The notes under the pieces: model-generated
What the model was told of the DNA's origin: nothing
The model's input: the letters and a program-made list of their open reading frames with translations, nothing else
Databases searched by the model: none
Translations under genes and position numbers: made by a program
Shown: positions 44,930 through 56,450 of the stretch, one piece after another
How the letters are laid out: each line of letters starts with the position of its first letter
How positions within the stretch are numbered: position 1 is the first letter of the stretch
Assembly (NCBI RefSeq): GCF_002860205.1
Contig: NZ_PGVB01000004.1
Coordinates: 62,001-126,000, forward strand
Direction of reading: 5' to 3'
Length of the DNA stretch: 64,000 nucleotides
Source: Bacillus sp. T33-2
GTDB taxonomy: Bacteria; Bacillota; Bacilli; Bacillales; Cytobacillaceae

Positions 44930-45335
44930 GCTGTACTCCTCCTTTCTTTTTCCATAATGCTTTACCCATGCTCGTGAACATTAACCTTAAGGTATCCATT
45001 GGCATATTCACAATTTGAGCCTCCTTTTACGTTCTCCAAAAATCATCCGGTAAACACAAGAAAATTTGCGGTATGGATAATTCTGAGTGAGAAACGGGAA
45101 ATTTACTATCTGAAAAAATAAAGCCGAGTGATCACTCAATGCCCAATTTGAAAAGTTAGTTATTTTTAGTTGACGCAATGAATATACAACGTTAAACTAC
45201 AAATAACTTCAACTTACTACCACATTAGCGAACTAAAGCATTTTGATTCACATATTTATTTAAGAGATAATAAAGGTTAGCAACATACTGCCAAACATAT
45301 TGGAAAACCAGACCGCAATAAAAAGGGTGACATAA
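44930..45335. other. Intergenic region upstream of the his operon
   Basis: Contains the leader of the metallo-hydrolase gene (minus strand) and on the plus strand a possible promoter TTGACG (45170-45175), 17 nt, TAAACT (45193-45198). The his leader from there is about 130 nt, AT-rich, without an evident T-box core or terminator hairpin. No gene seen. Confidence 0.5.
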
Positions 45336-46520
45336 ATGAGCCGATTGTTCATGTTTGAAAAACCGCTCGGGATGAGAGATACATTGCCCGATTTATATGA
45401 AACAAAAAATTATATCCGATGTGCGATCGAGGATGAAATGAAACAGTGGGGCTATCAATTCCTTGAAACTCCGACTCTTGAATATTATGAAACGGTCGGT
45501 TCAGCTTCCGCGATTTTGGACCAGCAGCTGTTCAAACTGCTGGACCAGCAAGGCCATACATTAGTGCTAAGGCCCGATGTAACAGCCCCGATTGCCAGGG
45601 TAGCCGCATCAAAGCTTCTAAAGGATGATCTCCCGCTGCGGCTTGCCTATTCTGCAAATGTATTCCGGGCACAGCAGAGGGAGGGCGGCCGGCCAGCGGA
45701 GTTCGAGCAAGTTGGCGTCGAGTGCATCGGGGACGAAACGGTCAGTGCGGACGGTGAAATGATTGCACTTGCCATATCTTCCTTGAAGAAAACCGGGTTG
45801 TCAGATTTTCAGCTGTCTGTCGGCCATGTAGGGTTTGTCCAGGAATTCTTCCTGCAGATCCTTGGCACGGAAGAACGTGCCAGGACACTGACAAGATTTT
45901 TATACGAAAAAAATTATGTAGGATACCGCGAGCATGTGAAATCATTGCCGCTTTCTTCAATTGACAAGCAACGGCTGTTTGGCTTTTTGGAGCTGCGCGG
46001 GGGCGAGGAAGTCATCCAAAACGCACTTGCACTTATTGAAAATGAACAGGGAAAAGCAGCAATTTACGAACTGAATGAACTATGGGGGACGATCCAGGAC
46101 TATGGAAACAGCGCCCACATAAAATTTGACCTGACGTTGATCAGCCATATGAGCTATTATACTGGCATTTTGTTTGAAGTGTACGCGGGAAGGGTCGGGT
46201 TTCCGATTGGCAATGGCGGGAGGTACAACCAGCTGCTGCAGAAATTCGGAAAAACCGCTGCAGCCACCGGTTTTGCGATCCGTCTTGACCGGCTCATGGA
46301 AAGCGTTGGCGAACTAAAGGAATCAGTTCCATTACGCTGCATTGTATTCAGCGCAGAGAACCGGAAGGATGCCTACCGCCAGGCTGCTGAATTCAGGGAT
46401 GCTGGTGAACGGGTCGTGCTGCAGGATATTAGCGGCGTGAAAAATCTTGATGCCTGTGTTAGCCGGTTTTCGGAAGTCACATATTTACTCGGAAAACAAG
46501 GGAAGGAGTCTTCTGAATGA
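45336..46520 (+). CDS. hisZ: ATP phosphoribosyltransferase regulatory subunit
   Basis: 394 residues, a histidyl-tRNA-synthetase-like protein without tRNA charging function, needed by the short HisG. HisRS-like motifs are visible ([10 protein letters not shown] for motif 2 region, [30 protein letters not shown] for motif 3 region). It opens the complete histidine operon and overlaps hisG by 4 nt. AAAGGGTGA before ATG. Confidence 0.96.
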   Translation: MSRLFMFEKPLGMRDTLPDLYETKNYIRCAIEDEMKQWGYQFLETPTLEYYETVGSASAILDQQLFKLLDQQGHTLVLRPDVTAPIARVAASKLLKDDLPLRLAYSANVFRAQQREGGRPAEFEQVGVECIGDETVSADGEMIALAISSLKKTGLSDFQLSVGHVGFVQEFFLQILGTEERARTLTRFLYEKNYVGYREHVKSLPLSSIDKQRLFGFLELRGGEEVIQNALALIENEQGKAAIYELNELWGTIQDYGNSAHIKFDLTLISHMSYYTGILFEVYAGRVGFPIGNGGRYNQLLQKFGKTAAATGFAIRLDRLMESVGELKESVPLRCIVFSAENRKDAYRQAAEFRDAGERVVLQDISGVKNLDACVSRFSEVTYLLGKQGKESSE

Positions 46521-47164
46521 ACAAAACGCTGACAATAGCAATGCCAAAAGGGCGGATATTCCATGAAGCTGCCGATCTGCTTGTCAGGGCAGGCTACCGG
46601 CTCCCTCCCGAACTCGATGAATCACGTAAGCTTATCATTGATGCTGAGGAAGAAGGCTTCCGCTTCATACTGGCAAAGCCGATGGATGTCGCTACATATG
46701 TAGAACATGGGGTGGCTGACCTTGGGATTGCCGGAAAAGATGTGCTGCTGGAAGAGGAGCGGGATGTCTATGAGCTTCTCGATTTAAAAATCAGCGGCTG
46801 TTATTTGGCAGTAGCCGGGCTTCCGGGAACAAAAATGAATGATGTCTCCCCAAAGGTGGCCACAAAATATCCGAACATTGCCGCTGCTTATTTTCGGGAG
46901 CAGGGGGAGCAGGTTGAAATTATTAAATTGAACGGTTCCATTGAACTGGCCCCTCTGATTGGGCTTTCAGACCGGATTGTCGATATCGTTTCTACAGGCC
47001 GGACGCTAAAGGAAAATGGGCTTGTAGAATACGAACAAATTACAGGGATTACATCAAGGCTGATTGTAAATCCAGTGAGCTACAGGATAAAGGATGAAGT
47101 GATCAGCAACCTTGTGCGCCGGCTGAATCAAGTGATAGAAACCGAAAATATCGAGCAAGGGTGA
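46517..47164 (+). CDS. hisG: ATP phosphoribosyltransferase, short form
   Basis: First enzyme of histidine synthesis, joining ATP and PRPP. 215 residues, the short form lacking the C-terminal regulatory domain, consistent with the presence of hisZ. Segments [11 protein letters not shown]-like start, [10 protein letters not shown], the PRPP loop [14 protein letters not shown] (about 155-168) are present. Overlaps hisZ by 4 nt and precedes hisD by 6 nt. Confidence 0.97.
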   Translation: MNKTLTIAMPKGRIFHEAADLLVRAGYRLPPELDESRKLIIDAEEEGFRFILAKPMDVATYVEHGVADLGIAGKDVLLEEERDVYELLDLKISGCYLAVAGLPGTKMNDVSPKVATKYPNIAAAYFREQGEQVEIIKLNGSIELAPLIGLSDRIVDIVSTGRTLKENGLVEYEQITGITSRLIVNPVSYRIKDEVISNLVRRLNQVIETENIEQG

Positions 47165-47170
47165 GCCGCT

Positions 47171-48439
47171 TTGAAAATATTGAAGCTTAATGAAAATATC
47201 TCCATTAAAAGAACGGTTGATGGAGGAACAGAGGAACAGCGGAAAGCAGTAAAACAAATCATCGCAGACGTCCGAACAAACGGGGACGAAGCATTAAGAC
47301 ACTATACTGAAAAATTTGACAAGGTTAGTCTAGCGTCTTTCCGGGTTGAGAGAATGGAGATCGACGAAGCTTATCTCCAGGTCGATGCTGACTTAGTGGG
47401 AATCATTCGCGAAGCAGCGGCAAACATCCGCTCTTTTCATGAAAAACAGCTGCGCCAGTCATGGATGGCTACAGAGAAAAATGGAACGATCCTCGGGCAA
47501 AAAGTGACACCGCTCGATTCGGCAGGAGTATATGTACCGGGTGGAACAGCCGCCTATCCTTCATCAGTCTTGATGAATGTCATTCCTGCGAAAACGGCAG
47601 ATGTCGGTAAAATTGTGATGGTATCCCCACCCGGACCGGATGGGAAACTGCCCCCAGGAGTATTGGTAGCGGCTGATATAGCCGGGGTTGAGGAAATCTA
47701 TAAGGTTGGCGGTGCCCAGGCGGTAGCTGCCCTAGCTTATGGAACTGAATCGATTCCCCAGGTAGATAAAATTGTCGGTCCCGGAAATATTTATGTGGCA
47801 CTTGCGAAGCGTGAAGTTTTCGGTGATGTGGCAATCGACATGATTGCCGGTCCTAGTGAAATCGCCGTGCTGGCCGATGATTCCGGCTTTGCAGATGAGA
47901 TTGCGGCAGACCTGCTCTCCCAGGCTGAGCACGACCCGCGCGCATGCAGTGTGTTAATCACTACATCTGAAGCTCTGGCAACAGCTGTCCGTGATGAAGT
48001 CGCAAAACAGCTGAAGGAATTGCCGAGGGCAGATATTGCGGCACAATCGATTGAAAACTATGGAGCCATTTACGTTGCAGAAACGATGGAGCAGGCGATT
48101 GACGCGGTTAACCAGCTTGCCCCGGAGCATCTTGAGGTTATCACTGAAAACGCGATGGCGCTTCTTGGCAGGATCAAGCATGCTGGCGCGATTTTTATCG
48201 GGCGCTACAGCTCTGAGCCAGTTGGCGATTATTTCGCTGGCCCGAACCATGTGCTCCCGACAAACGGAACAGCCCGGTTTTCAAGCCCGCTCAATATAGA
48301 TGATTTTCAGAAAAAATCAAGCATTATAATATACAGTGACAAAGCATTAAAGGAAAACGGGGAGAAAATCGCAAAATTTGCCCGGCTTGAAGGCCTGGAG
48401 GCCCATGCGAGGGCAGTTGAATCCCGCCTGGAAAAATAG
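47171..48439 (+). CDS. hisD: Histidinol dehydrogenase
   Basis: Oxidises histidinol to histidine in two NAD-dependent steps with a zinc site; 422 residues. Signature segment [20 protein letters not shown] (about 225), zinc ligands in LLSQAEHDP (Gln, His) and the [15 protein letters not shown] segment near 360. TTG start at 47171 directly after hisG with a GAGC-type site. Confidence 0.97.
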   Translation: MKILKLNENISIKRTVDGGTEEQRKAVKQIIADVRTNGDEALRHYTEKFDKVSLASFRVERMEIDEAYLQVDADLVGIIREAAANIRSFHEKQLRQSWMATEKNGTILGQKVTPLDSAGVYVPGGTAAYPSSVLMNVIPAKTADVGKIVMVSPPGPDGKLPPGVLVAADIAGVEEIYKVGGAQAVAALAYGTESIPQVDKIVGPGNIYVALAKREVFGDVAIDMIAGPSEIAVLADDSGFADEIAADLLSQAEHDPRACSVLITTSEALATAVRDEVAKQLKELPRADIAAQSIENYGAIYVAETMEQAIDAVNQLAPEHLEVITENAMALLGRIKHAGAIFIGRYSSEPVGDYFAGPNHVLPTNGTARFSSPLNIDDFQKKSSIIIYSDKALKENGEKIAKFARLEGLEAHARAVESRLEK

Positions 48440-48462
48440 CGAGCTGATGGAGGACATTAACA

Positions 48463-49050
48463 ATGGAACGAACTTCAACCGTTAAAAGAAAAACAAACGA
48501 GACAGATATTGAATTATCCTTTGGAGTCGATGGGGAAGGGAAATCCAGTCTGGATACTGGTGTGCCATTCCTGTCGCATATGCTTGATCTTTTCACGAAG
48601 CATGGGCAATTTTACTTGGAGGTGAACGCCAAAGGGGACATTGAAGTCGATGGGCATCACACGACAGAAGACATCGGTATTTGCCTTGGGCAGGCGTTGA
48701 GGGAGGCTCTAGGTGACAAACGGGGCATTAAACGCTACGGAAACGCCTTTGTGCCGATGGATGAGGCACTCGCACAGGTCGTCGTCGATCTCAGCAACCG
48801 GCCGCATCTTGAAATGCGTGCCGAATTCCCTGCCCAGACTGTCGGCACCTTTGACACGGAGCTTGTCCATGAATTTTTATGGAAGCTTGCCCTGGAAGCA
48901 CGGATGAACCTGCATGTGATTGTCCATTACGGAAAAAATACGCACCACATGATTGAAGCCGTTTTTAAAGCGCTTGGCCGGGCCCTTGATGAAGCGACGA
49001 CGGTAGACCCGCGTATTAAAGGGGTGCCTTCCACGAAAGGAATGTTATAA
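48463..49050 (+). CDS. hisB: Imidazoleglycerol-phosphate dehydratase
   Basis: Removes water from imidazole glycerol phosphate; manganese enzyme of 195 residues, monofunctional type. Metal-binding motifs DGHHTTEDIG (about 65-74) and HVIVHYGKNTHHMIEAVFKA (about 148-167), and FLSHMLDLFTKHG. Begins 23 nt after hisD with GGAGG. Confidence 0.97.
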   Translation: MERTSTVKRKTNETDIELSFGVDGEGKSSLDTGVPFLSHMLDLFTKHGQFYLEVNAKGDIEVDGHHTTEDIGICLGQALREALGDKRGIKRYGNAFVPMDEALAQVVVDLSNRPHLEMRAEFPAQTVGTFDTELVHEFLWKLALEARMNLHVIVHYGKNTHHMIEAVFKALGRALDEATTVDPRIKGVPSTKGML

Positions 49051-49692
49051 ATGATCGGCATCATCGATTATGGAATGGGAAATTTGTTCAGTGTAAGCAA
49101 GGCCCTTGAACGGCTTGATGTTCCCTATTTCATATCAGAAAACTTGGGTGAACTCATGCAGGCAGATGCGTTGATTTTGCCAGGGGTCGGCTCATTCCGT
49201 GACGCGATGGAAAGGCTGGACCAAAGTGGCCTGGCTGACATGGTGCGGGAATACGCTGCTTTAGGAAAACCGCTTTTGGGAATCTGCCTTGGCATGCAGC
49301 TTTTATTTGAAGAAAGTGAGGAAAACGGGCTTTCAAAAGGCCTTGGATTGCTGACAGGCAGGGTGCAGAGATTTCCGGGAGTCACAGCGGAAGGTGAAGT
49401 GTACAAGGTTCCCCACATGGGCTGGAACAGGCTATCATACCTGAATGACTCGCCGCTTTTAAATGATATCAATGAAGACTTCGTTTATTTCGTCCACTCT
49501 TATTACGTTGCGACAGATGACAGGGAGGCACTGATTGCTGTGAGCCGCTACGATGTGGAAGTGCCGGCCATTGTGGGAAAGAACAATATTTTTGGGATGC
49601 AGTTCCACCCTGAAAAAAGCGGCGGTCTTGGAATGGAACTTCTCCGTAACTTTACCGGACTGGCAGCGAAAGGACGACGGTATGATGAGTGA
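49051..49692 (+). CDS. hisH: Imidazole glycerol phosphate synthase, glutaminase subunit
   Basis: Supplies ammonia from glutamine to HisF. 213 residues, class I glutamine amidotransferase: nucleophile Cys in [13 protein letters not shown] (about 76), His and Glu in [12 protein letters not shown] (about 186). Starts immediately after the hisB stop and overlaps the start of hisA by about 10 bp. Confidence 0.97.
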   Translation: MIGIIDYGMGNLFSVSKALERLDVPYFISENLGELMQADALILPGVGSFRDAMERLDQSGLADMVREYAALGKPLLGICLGMQLLFEESEENGLSKGLGLLTGRVQRFPGVTAEGEVYKVPHMGWNRLSYLNDSPLLNDINEDFVYFVHSYYVATDDREALIAVSRYDVEVPAIVGKNNIFGMQFHPEKSGGLGMELLRNFTGLAAKGRRYDE

Positions 49693-50425
49693 TTTTACAA
49701 TTTACCCAGCAATCGATATGCGAAATGGAAAATGCGTGCGCCTGCTGCAGGGAGATTACGACAAGGAAACTGTCTATGGAGATTCCCCGTATGATATGGC
49801 CAAAAAATTTGCAGACGAAGGCGCCAGCTGGATTCACATGGTGGACCTCGACGGTGCGAAGGATGGCAAAAGGGTTAATGACTCATTTGTGATCCAGGCT
49901 GCCCGCGAGCTGGGCGTCAAAGTGCAAATTGGCGGCGGCATCAGGCGTGAGGAGGATATCGCCCATTACCTTGAAAATGGCGTGGCCCGGGTTATCATCG
50001 GGAGCATCGCTGTTTCCAATCCGGAGTTTGCGGAGGAGATGGTACGGAAATATCCCGGCCGGATCGCGATCGGCATTGATGCAAAGAATGGGTTTGTTGC
50101 AACACACGGGTGGCTGACTACCTCAGAAGTAAAAGCGGTTGACCTCGGAAAACGGTTTGCCGAAGCGGGAGCGGAAACGTTCATTTTTACGGATATTGCC
50201 ACTGACGGAATGCTGTCAGGGCCAAATCTTGAGGCGATTGAGCTGATGGCTTCTGAGACGGGGAAATCGGTCATTGCGTCCGGCGGGGTCAGCAGCCTTT
50301 CCGACCTTGCTGCTTTAAAAGCGCTCAGCTTTGCAGGAGTTAGCGGAGCGATCGTAGGCAAAGCACTCTACGAAAGGCGTTTTACCGTTAAAGAAGCATT
50401 GGAAGCAGGTGGCTTGCAATGTTGA
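49682..50425 (+). CDS. hisA: Phosphoribosylformimino-AICAR-phosphate isomerase
   Basis: TIM-barrel isomerase of 247 residues. Catalytic Asp residues in [17 protein letters not shown] (about 7-23) and [14 protein letters not shown] (about 165-180), with phosphate loops GGGIR and [11 protein letters not shown] take ATG 49682, 7 nt after AAAGGA within the end of hisH; a much longer frame to 49553 lies inside hisH and is not real. Overlaps hisF by 7 bp. Confidence 0.96.
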   Translation: MMSDFTIYPAIDMRNGKCVRLLQGDYDKETVYGDSPYDMAKKFADEGASWIHMVDLDGAKDGKRVNDSFVIQAARELGVKVQIGGGIRREEDIAHYLENGVARVIIGSIAVSNPEFAEEMVRKYPGRIAIGIDAKNGFVATHGWLTTSEVKAVDLGKRFAEAGAETFIFTDIATDGMLSGPNLEAIELMASETGKSVIASGGVSSLSDLAALKALSFAGVSGAIVGKALYERRFTVKEALEAGGLQC

Positions 50426-51177
50426 CGAAACGGATCATCCCGTGTCTCGATGTTAAAGAAGGCCGGGTAGTTAAAGGAGTACAGTTCGTTGCGCTCCGCG
50501 ATGCAGGTGATCCTGTCGAGCTGGCACGTTTTTATGATGAGCAGGGTGCGGACGAACTGGTATTTCTGGATATTTCTGCTTCCCACGAAGGCCGGAAGAC
50601 AATGGTGGAGGTTGTAAAAGCTGTTGCTTCGGAGCTTGCCATCCCGTTCACGGTCGGCGGGGGCATCAATTCGCTCGATGATATGAAGCGGATATTGCGG
50701 TCGGGTGCGGATAAGGTTTCCTTGAATACGGCTGCTGTTTTAAATCCAGGGCTGATCACCGCGGGTGCGGACTATTTTGGCTCGCAGTGCATTGTGGTCG
50801 CGATCGACGCCAAATATGACCCTGAGTTGGGTTCATGGCGGGTCTATACCCATGGCGGCAGAAAAGCGACCGAGCGTGAAGTGATTGCCTGGGCGCAGGA
50901 AGTCGTCCGAAGGGGAGCAGGGGAAATTCTGCTGACAAGCATGGACAGTGACGGTGAGAAAAAAGGCTTTGACCTGGCTTTGACCAAGGCAGTGAGCGAG
51001 GCAGTCACCGTTCCGGTAATAGCGTCCGGAGGCGCCGGCCATGCCGGGCATTTTGTGGATGCCTTTGTTAACGGAAAAGCCGATGCTGCGCTTGCGGCGT
51101 CCATTTTCCACTACAAGGAAACTTCAGTCAAAGAGGTGAAAACGTACCTCCGTGAAAAAGGAGTGAGTGTTCGATGA
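50419..51177 (+). CDS. hisF: Imidazole glycerol phosphate synthase, cyclase subunit
   Basis: TIM-barrel lyase of 252 residues that partners HisH and makes imidazole glycerol phosphate and AICAR. Catalytic Asp in [17 protein letters not shown] (about 7-23) and in [15 protein letters not shown] (about 175), phosphate motifs VGGGI and ASGGAG. Overlaps hisI by 4 nt. Confidence 0.97.
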   Translation: MLTKRIIPCLDVKEGRVVKGVQFVALRDAGDPVELARFYDEQGADELVFLDISASHEGRKTMVEVVKAVASELAIPFTVGGGINSLDDMKRILRSGADKVSLNTAAVLNPGLITAGADYFGSQCIVVAIDAKYDPELGSWRVYTHGGRKATEREVIAWAQEVVRRGAGEILLTSMDSDGEKKGFDLALTKAVSEAVTVPVIASGGAGHAGHFVDAFVNGKADAALAASIFHYKETSVKEVKTYLREKGVSVR

Positions 51178-51818
51178 ATTTGGAAGAATTGCAGTTTGAT
51201 GTAAATGGGCTGATCCCGGCTGTTGTCCAGGATTCGGCCACAAAAGAGGTGCTCACAGTTGCCTATATGAACAGGGAGTCGCTCGAGAAATCACTCGAAA
51301 CCGGGGAAACCTGGTTTTACAGCCGCTCCCGGCAGGAACTGTGGCATAAAGGGGCGACAAGCGGGAATACGCAGAAAATCATAGAAATTAAGTTTGACTG
51401 TGATGCAGATTCTCTTGTTGTGCTGGTTGAACCTGCTGGCCCAGCATGCCATACTGGTGAACGCAGCTGCTTCTCCGACAGCCTTTACAAAAGTGATGAT
51501 GTGACGGGCCTAGCTTCTCTCGAGGATTTCTCAATTCTCGCGGAGCTTGAGAAGGTGATCCGGGATCGGGAAACTGAGATGCCTGAGGGCGCTTATACGA
51601 CGTATCTTTTTGAAAAAGGTGTAGATAAAATCCTGAAAAAAGTTGGCGAGGAAGCGGCCGAGGTTATTATTGCCGCCAAGAACCGTGATGCGGAAGAATT
51701 GAAATGGGAAGCTGCCGACCTGCTTTATCATTTGATGGTCCTTTTGCAGGAACAAAAACTACCTTTAAAAGAAGTACTTGGTGTATTGGAAAAAAGACAC
51801 ACTGGCCAGGATAAATAA
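51174..51818 (+). CDS. hisI: Bifunctional PRA-CH hydrolase / PRA-PH (HisIE)
   Basis: 214 residues that combine phosphoribosyl-AMP cyclohydrolase (1-110; [20 protein letters not shown], zinc-binding Cys in CHTGERSCF) with phosphoribosyl-ATP pyrophosphatase (about 118-205; [17 protein letters not shown]). Catalyses steps 2 and 3 of the pathway. Last gene of the operon; its coding end forms part of the terminator hairpin. Confidence 0.97.
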   Translation: MNLEELQFDVNGLIPAVVQDSATKEVLTVAYMNRESLEKSLETGETWFYSRSRQELWHKGATSGNTQKIIEIKFDCDADSLVVLVEPAGPACHTGERSCFSDSLYKSDDVTGLASLEDFSILAELEKVIRDRETEMPEGAYTTYLFEKGVDKILKKVGEEAAEVIIAAKNRDAEELKWEAADLLYHLMVLLQEQKLPLKEVLGVLEKRHTGQDK

Positions 51819-51838
51819 TCCCGGCCGGTGTGTCTTTT
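51792..51838 (+). terminator. Terminator of the his operon, overlapping the hisI stop
   Basis: Stem AAAAGACACACTGGCC (51792-51807) pairs with GGCCGGTGTGTCTTTT (51823-51838), one wobble, with a 15-nt loop. The last codons and stop of hisI are inside the hairpin. Confidence 0.88.
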
Positions 51839-51871
51839 GATTAAAGTTGTTTTTGTTGATTTGGCGTGTTA

Positions 51872-52043
51872 GCTAATAAAATGGTGGTTAGGCTAATAAA
51901 TTTAAATTCCGGCTAATATGCTGCAGATTGTGGCTAACACATATAAAATTCAGGCTAATAAAAGCTTCAAACAGGCTAATAAAAAATCATGGTTTAACTG
52001 CTTCATTACTCCTGGCTAATAAAATGTTAATCTCGCTAATAAA
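51872..52043 (-). repeat. Array of 20-21 nt units, TTTATTAGCC core in inverse orientation
   Basis: On the plus strand GGCTAATAAA (variants GGCTAATAT, GGCTAACAC, CGCTAATAAA). GCTAA starts at 51872, 51892, 51912, 51933, 51954, 51975, 52015 and 52035: steps of 20, 20, 21, 21, 21, 40 and 20. This is the reverse complement of the core at 24.3-24.5 kb, with the same spacing. It fills most of the gap between the his terminator and the NERD gene, outside both coding regions. Confidence 0.9.
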
Positions 52044-52138
52044 TCACCAATCTATTTTGTCAAATGATGGTGTCTAAGCAGGGATTTTGCCGTGTAATAC
52101 CGAATAAACACGGATAATCCAATAAAGGAGTGATGCTT

Positions 52139-53104
52139 TTGATTGCGAAACACAGGACGTTGCCGGTAAGTATTCTGAAACGAGAGGCATTATTAAGGAG
52201 GCTGCCGGCAAATCACCCAAAATATTCTGTTGTTGAAGGAGATTTGTATAAAAGGAAGGCAGGATTCAGAGGTGAAGAGGAAGTGGATTATTATCTGCGG
52301 CAGCTGCCCGGCAAAAATCATATGATTTATCAAGACATTCGTTTGCCGAATGGAAGCGACCATTTCCAACTGGACACTCTTCTTGTATGCCGTAATTTTA
52401 TGCTTGTGATTGAGGTAAAAAACATTTCCGGAACTCTATACTTTGATCAATCATTTAATCAGCTAATCAGAACTCAAAACGGCAAAGAAGAAAGCTTTCC
52501 TGACCCGATATTACAAGCTAAACTTCAACGGTGGAAACTGTCAGAATGGTTACAATACAACAAATTTGAAAGTATCCCAATTGAGTACCTGATTGTGATG
52601 GGCAAGTCTCCCGGTATCGTGAAAATCTCTCCAGGTAGTGAAAAAATTTTTCAAAAAGTGTGTCCGGCATCAAATATACTTTTCAAAATTAAAGAATTGG
52701 AGAGATATTATAGTAAGGAGAATATCAGCTTACAAGTGTTGAAAAAACTGAATAAACTTCTACTGAAATCGCATTGTCCGCATGATATGGATATACTCAG
52801 GCATCATTCAGTGGCTGATAAAGACATCATAACTGGGGTACAATGCCCATCATGTTCAGTATTTTCCATGGAACGGAGATACGGTAAATGGTATTGCCAA
52901 AAATGTAATACGAAATCAAAAGACGCGCATATCCAGTCTCTGAATGATTACTTCCTTCTATTCCACCCTTCAATCACAAACCAACAATTCCGTGACTTCC
53001 ATCATATAACATCTATCCATACAGCTTGTAAGCTTCTTGCCAAATTGAATCTTCCTCACACCGGCATAAACAAAGGCCGCGTGTACCACCAGCCACCTTT
53101 CTAA
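52139..53104 (+). CDS. NERD-domain nuclease-related protein with zinc ribbon
   Basis: About 321 residues. NERD domain in the first half with the endonuclease-like core DTLLVCRNFMLVIEVKNISG (Asp, Glu-x-Lys), then a helical region, then a zinc ribbon C-P-S-C...C-Q-K-C near residues 240-260. NERD proteins are common in Bacillus and their role is unproven. I prefer TTG 52139, 8 nt after AAAGGAG; GTG 52130 and ATG 52133 lie too close to that site. The last codons (GINKGRVYHQPPF) come from the first unit of a tandem repeat, so the natural C-terminus may have been replaced. Confidence 0.85.
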   Translation: MIAKHRTLPVSILKREALLRRLPANHPKYSVVEGDLYKRKAGFRGEEEVDYYLRQLPGKNHMIYQDIRLPNGSDHFQLDTLLVCRNFMLVIEVKNISGTLYFDQSFNQLIRTQNGKEESFPDPILQAKLQRWKLSEWLQYNKFESIPIEYLIVMGKSPGIVKISPGSEKIFQKVCPASNILFKIKELERYYSKENISLQVLKKLNKLLLKSHCPHDMDILRHHSVADKDIITGVQCPSCSVFSMERRYGKWYCQKCNTKSKDAHIQSLNDYFLLFHPSITNQQFRDFHHITSIHTACKLLAKLNLPHTGINKGRVYHQPPF

Positions 53105-53196
53105 GACCGGCATAAACAAAGGCCGGTGTATCACCAGCCAACTTTCTGAGACCGGCATAAACAAAGGCCGGGTGTATCACCGACCACCTTTATAAA
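53060..53196 (+). repeat. Three tandem 45-46 bp units, each with a CCGGC hairpin
   Basis: ACCGGCATAAACAAAGGCCG begins at 53060, 53106 and 53151. Each unit holds a small hairpin CCGGC...GCCGG and continues with GTGTAyCACCrrCCA. The first unit forms the 3' end of the NERD gene. The units are slightly diverged. Confidence 0.85.
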
Positions 53197-53299
53197 CAGA
53201 ACCGTGTGTCGACCCAATTTTACAAAGTATCACAAAACCAACGAACAGTTCACATTCTTTCCAACACTCCCCCTCTTCTCGAACTTCCGGTACCTATGG

Positions 53300-53305
53300 T
53301 ATAAT
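53300..53305 (+). promoter_or_regulatory. -10 box of the TPR gene
   Basis: TATAAT at 53300-53305, about 33 bp before the ATG at 53338 that follows GGAGG. The -35 region is poor. Confidence 0.5.
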
Positions 53306-53337
53306 ACTTTAGTTAATAATCGATTACGGAGGATTCA

Positions 53338-54843
53338 ATGGGAAAAGACTCTAAAGCTATTAAACAAACGGGGCAGCTTCTATCATTCGTTCCGACTGGT
53401 GAATATTATTTTGCCAAGGGGATTAAAGCCTATCATAGACGGGATCTACATAAAGCGAAGAAGTTTTTTCAGCGGGCTATGCAGCTTGAACCTGGTGAAC
53501 CGATGATTGTGTGCCAGCTGGCAATTGTCTTGACCGAAATGGGTGAGTACCAGGAGTCGATTCGTCTTTTGCAAATGATCCTCGAAGAATTAGATGAAGA
53601 GATGGCGGAGTGCCATTATTTTTTAGCAAACAATTTCGCCCATATGGGTTTCTTTAAAGATGCGTACCATCATGCAAACGTTTATCTTGAACTCGAGGAG
53701 GACGGCGAATTCGCGGATGATATCGCCGAGCTGCTTGAATTGATCACATTTGAAGCGGAAGAATTGGATGAGGTCCTTTACGAAGAAGACGACCTTATTG
53801 TGAGGCAGGATGAAGCAAGGGCACATCTGGAGTCCGGACATTTTTCAAAAGCAATTGAGATTTTCGAATCTTTGGTAGAAGAATATCCAGAGTACTGGTC
53901 AGCTTATAATAATTTGGCGTTGGCATATTTCTACCTTGGTGAAGCCGAAGCAGCTTCAGAGATACTTGATGAGGTTCTCGAAAAGAACCCGGGTAATTTG
54001 CATGCACTTTGCAATGGTTTGGTATTTTCGTATTATCAGAACAAGAAGAGCGAAGTAAACAAACTCAAGAAAAGCCTCAAAAAAATAAATCCAATGCTTG
54101 CAGATCAACAATATAAACTTGGTGCCACCTTTGCTTTGGTCGGTGAATATGACTTTGCCTACAAGTGGCTGAAGCGTTTATATAAGCAAGGCTTTGAAGG
54201 TGATGGTGCGTTTTATTACTGGCTGTCGCTGGCTTCCTATTATACTGGCAGGGAACAGGCGGCCAGGGCTTTGTGGAAAAAGGTACTTGAGTTCAATCCG
54301 GAAAAAGCAGGGATCGAACCATGGGCAGGGACCGGAGAAGAGCGGAATAGTTTCCAGGTCGATTTGGCATCAATTTTGAGGCGGCTTGACAGTAATTATG
54401 AAGAGGAGAGGCTGTTGGCTGTATTTCTTGCAACTGTCTCGCCGGACAAGACTGAAATTCTTGCATCAAAAAAAATGAAACAAAACAGCAGGCAGTCTGC
54501 ACTAGAAAAAGAATACCTTCATTATGTGAAAACAAATTTTAAAATGGAGGGGAATTCCGCAATAGCCAGCGGCCACCAAACGGCCATGTTTCTTTATGAA
54601 GTCCATCAGTCAAGTGGAGCGCCGGATGCAGGCCTTTATTTACTCTGGTTTTCAGTGTTTGGGGAAGCGGCCAGGGCTGGTTTGGACCTTAAAAACACGA
54701 AAGCCTGGGCTGCAGCAGTTGATTTCGTCTGGGAAAAGCTGTGCAAGAACAAACCAACAAAACAAGCAACCGCCGCCAAGTATGGCCTTTCAGTTGCTAC
54801 ATTAAGCAAGTACGTTAAGTTGGTAAATAAATGCCTCCGCTAA
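53338..54843 (+). CDS. yvcD: TPR-repeat protein (YvcD-like)
   Basis: 501 residues, cytoplasmic. At least six tetratricopeptide-type helical pairs in the first 330 residues (for example GIKAYHRRDLHKAKKFFQRA at about 27-46, YNNLALAYFYLGEAEAASEI near 187, YYWLSLASYYTGREQAARAL near 293). The C-terminal part ends with a small helix-turn-helix-like segment (TAAKYGLSVATLSKYVKLV). It precedes trxB as in B. subtilis. Function unknown. Confidence 0.85.
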   Translation: MGKDSKAIKQTGQLLSFVPTGEYYFAKGIKAYHRRDLHKAKKFFQRAMQLEPGEPMIVCQLAIVLTEMGEYQESIRLLQMILEELDEEMAECHYFLANNFAHMGFFKDAYHHANVYLELEEDGEFADDIAELLELITFEAEELDEVLYEEDDLIVRQDEARAHLESGHFSKAIEIFESLVEEYPEYWSAYNNLALAYFYLGEAEAASEILDEVLEKNPGNLHALCNGLVFSYYQNKKSEVNKLKKSLKKINPMLADQQYKLGATFALVGEYDFAYKWLKRLYKQGFEGDGAFYYWLSLASYYTGREQAARALWKKVLEFNPEKAGIEPWAGTGEERNSFQVDLASILRRLDSNYEEERLLAVFLATVSPDKTEILASKKMKQNSRQSALEKEYLHYVKTNFKMEGNSAIASGHQTAMFLYEVHQSSGAPDAGLYLLWFSVFGEAARAGLDLKNTKAWAAAVDFVWEKLCKNKPTKQATAAKYGLSVATLSKYVKLVNKCLR

Positions 54844-54851
54844 AAGGGAGC

Positions 54852-54882
54852 AAGGCCGGCCGGCAGCAAGCCGGCCTTTTTG
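54852..54882 (+). terminator. Terminator of the TPR gene
   Basis: Perfect stem AAGGCCGGC / GCCGGCCTT (54852-54860, 54870-54878) followed by TTT. Confidence 0.88.
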
Positions 54883-55032
54883 TTCCCGATAAACCTGCAC
54901 ATTGAATCAAGTCCATAAACTTAAGGATCCGCCAGCATATTTTTTGTTCCGACTAACCCCTTCAAGCAAATTCTTGGACTGGACCTGCTTAGATTTTATA
55001 GGATATGAGTAGGCAGGAAATACTATTTTTGA

Positions 55033-56031
<999 letters not shown>

Positions 56032-56228
56032 CGCTGCTCATTCTGTTCTCATAATGGTTAGAACCTGAATGGTCCTGACTGAAAAAGTACAGCTTTTTTT
56101 CTTTCCAACTGCGGAATAAATTAACAAAAAGTAACAGCGTTTTAATTCTTCTGTAACAGTAGTGAAATATATATGGGGTATCATAGAAATAGAAATTGAC
56201 CCCCTTTTAAAAATATAATCCTTTGTTG

Positions 56229-56254
56229 GCACAGGTTCGCCTGTGCTCTTTTTT
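56229..56254 (+). terminator. Terminator with TTCG tetraloop
   Basis: GCACAGG-TTCG-CCTGTGC (56229-56246) then TCTTTTTTT. It lies about 200 bp after trxB. No gene is seen between 56032 and 56450; a possible promoter for the next gene is TTGTGG (56361-56366), 17 nt, TATAAT (56384-56389). Confidence 0.85.
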
Positions 56255-56450
56255 TGTTTAAAATAGGTGCAACAGCTTGGCTTTCCACATTATAACAAGT
56301 TTTTCGGACCAGTAATTTCAGTAAAAAAAATTATTAACAAAAATATCAATTTTCAATTCATTGTGGAGGGTTTGCAAAAATAGTATAATGAAAAGAATGA
56401 AATTATTTGCCAGCCTGTGTTTTACATACAAAATGAATGGGGTGTGAGCC

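Noticed and set aside
45193-45335. His-specific T-box or attenuator in the his leader
   Set aside because: I see no T-box consensus, specifier loop or terminator hairpin.
49553-49681. N-terminal extension of HisA
   Set aside because: Lies inside hisH in another frame; family length fits the start at 49682.
52970-53164. Minus-strand frame of 64 codons with internal repeats
   Set aside because: Its repeats simply translate the 45-46 bp DNA repeat; no start signal.
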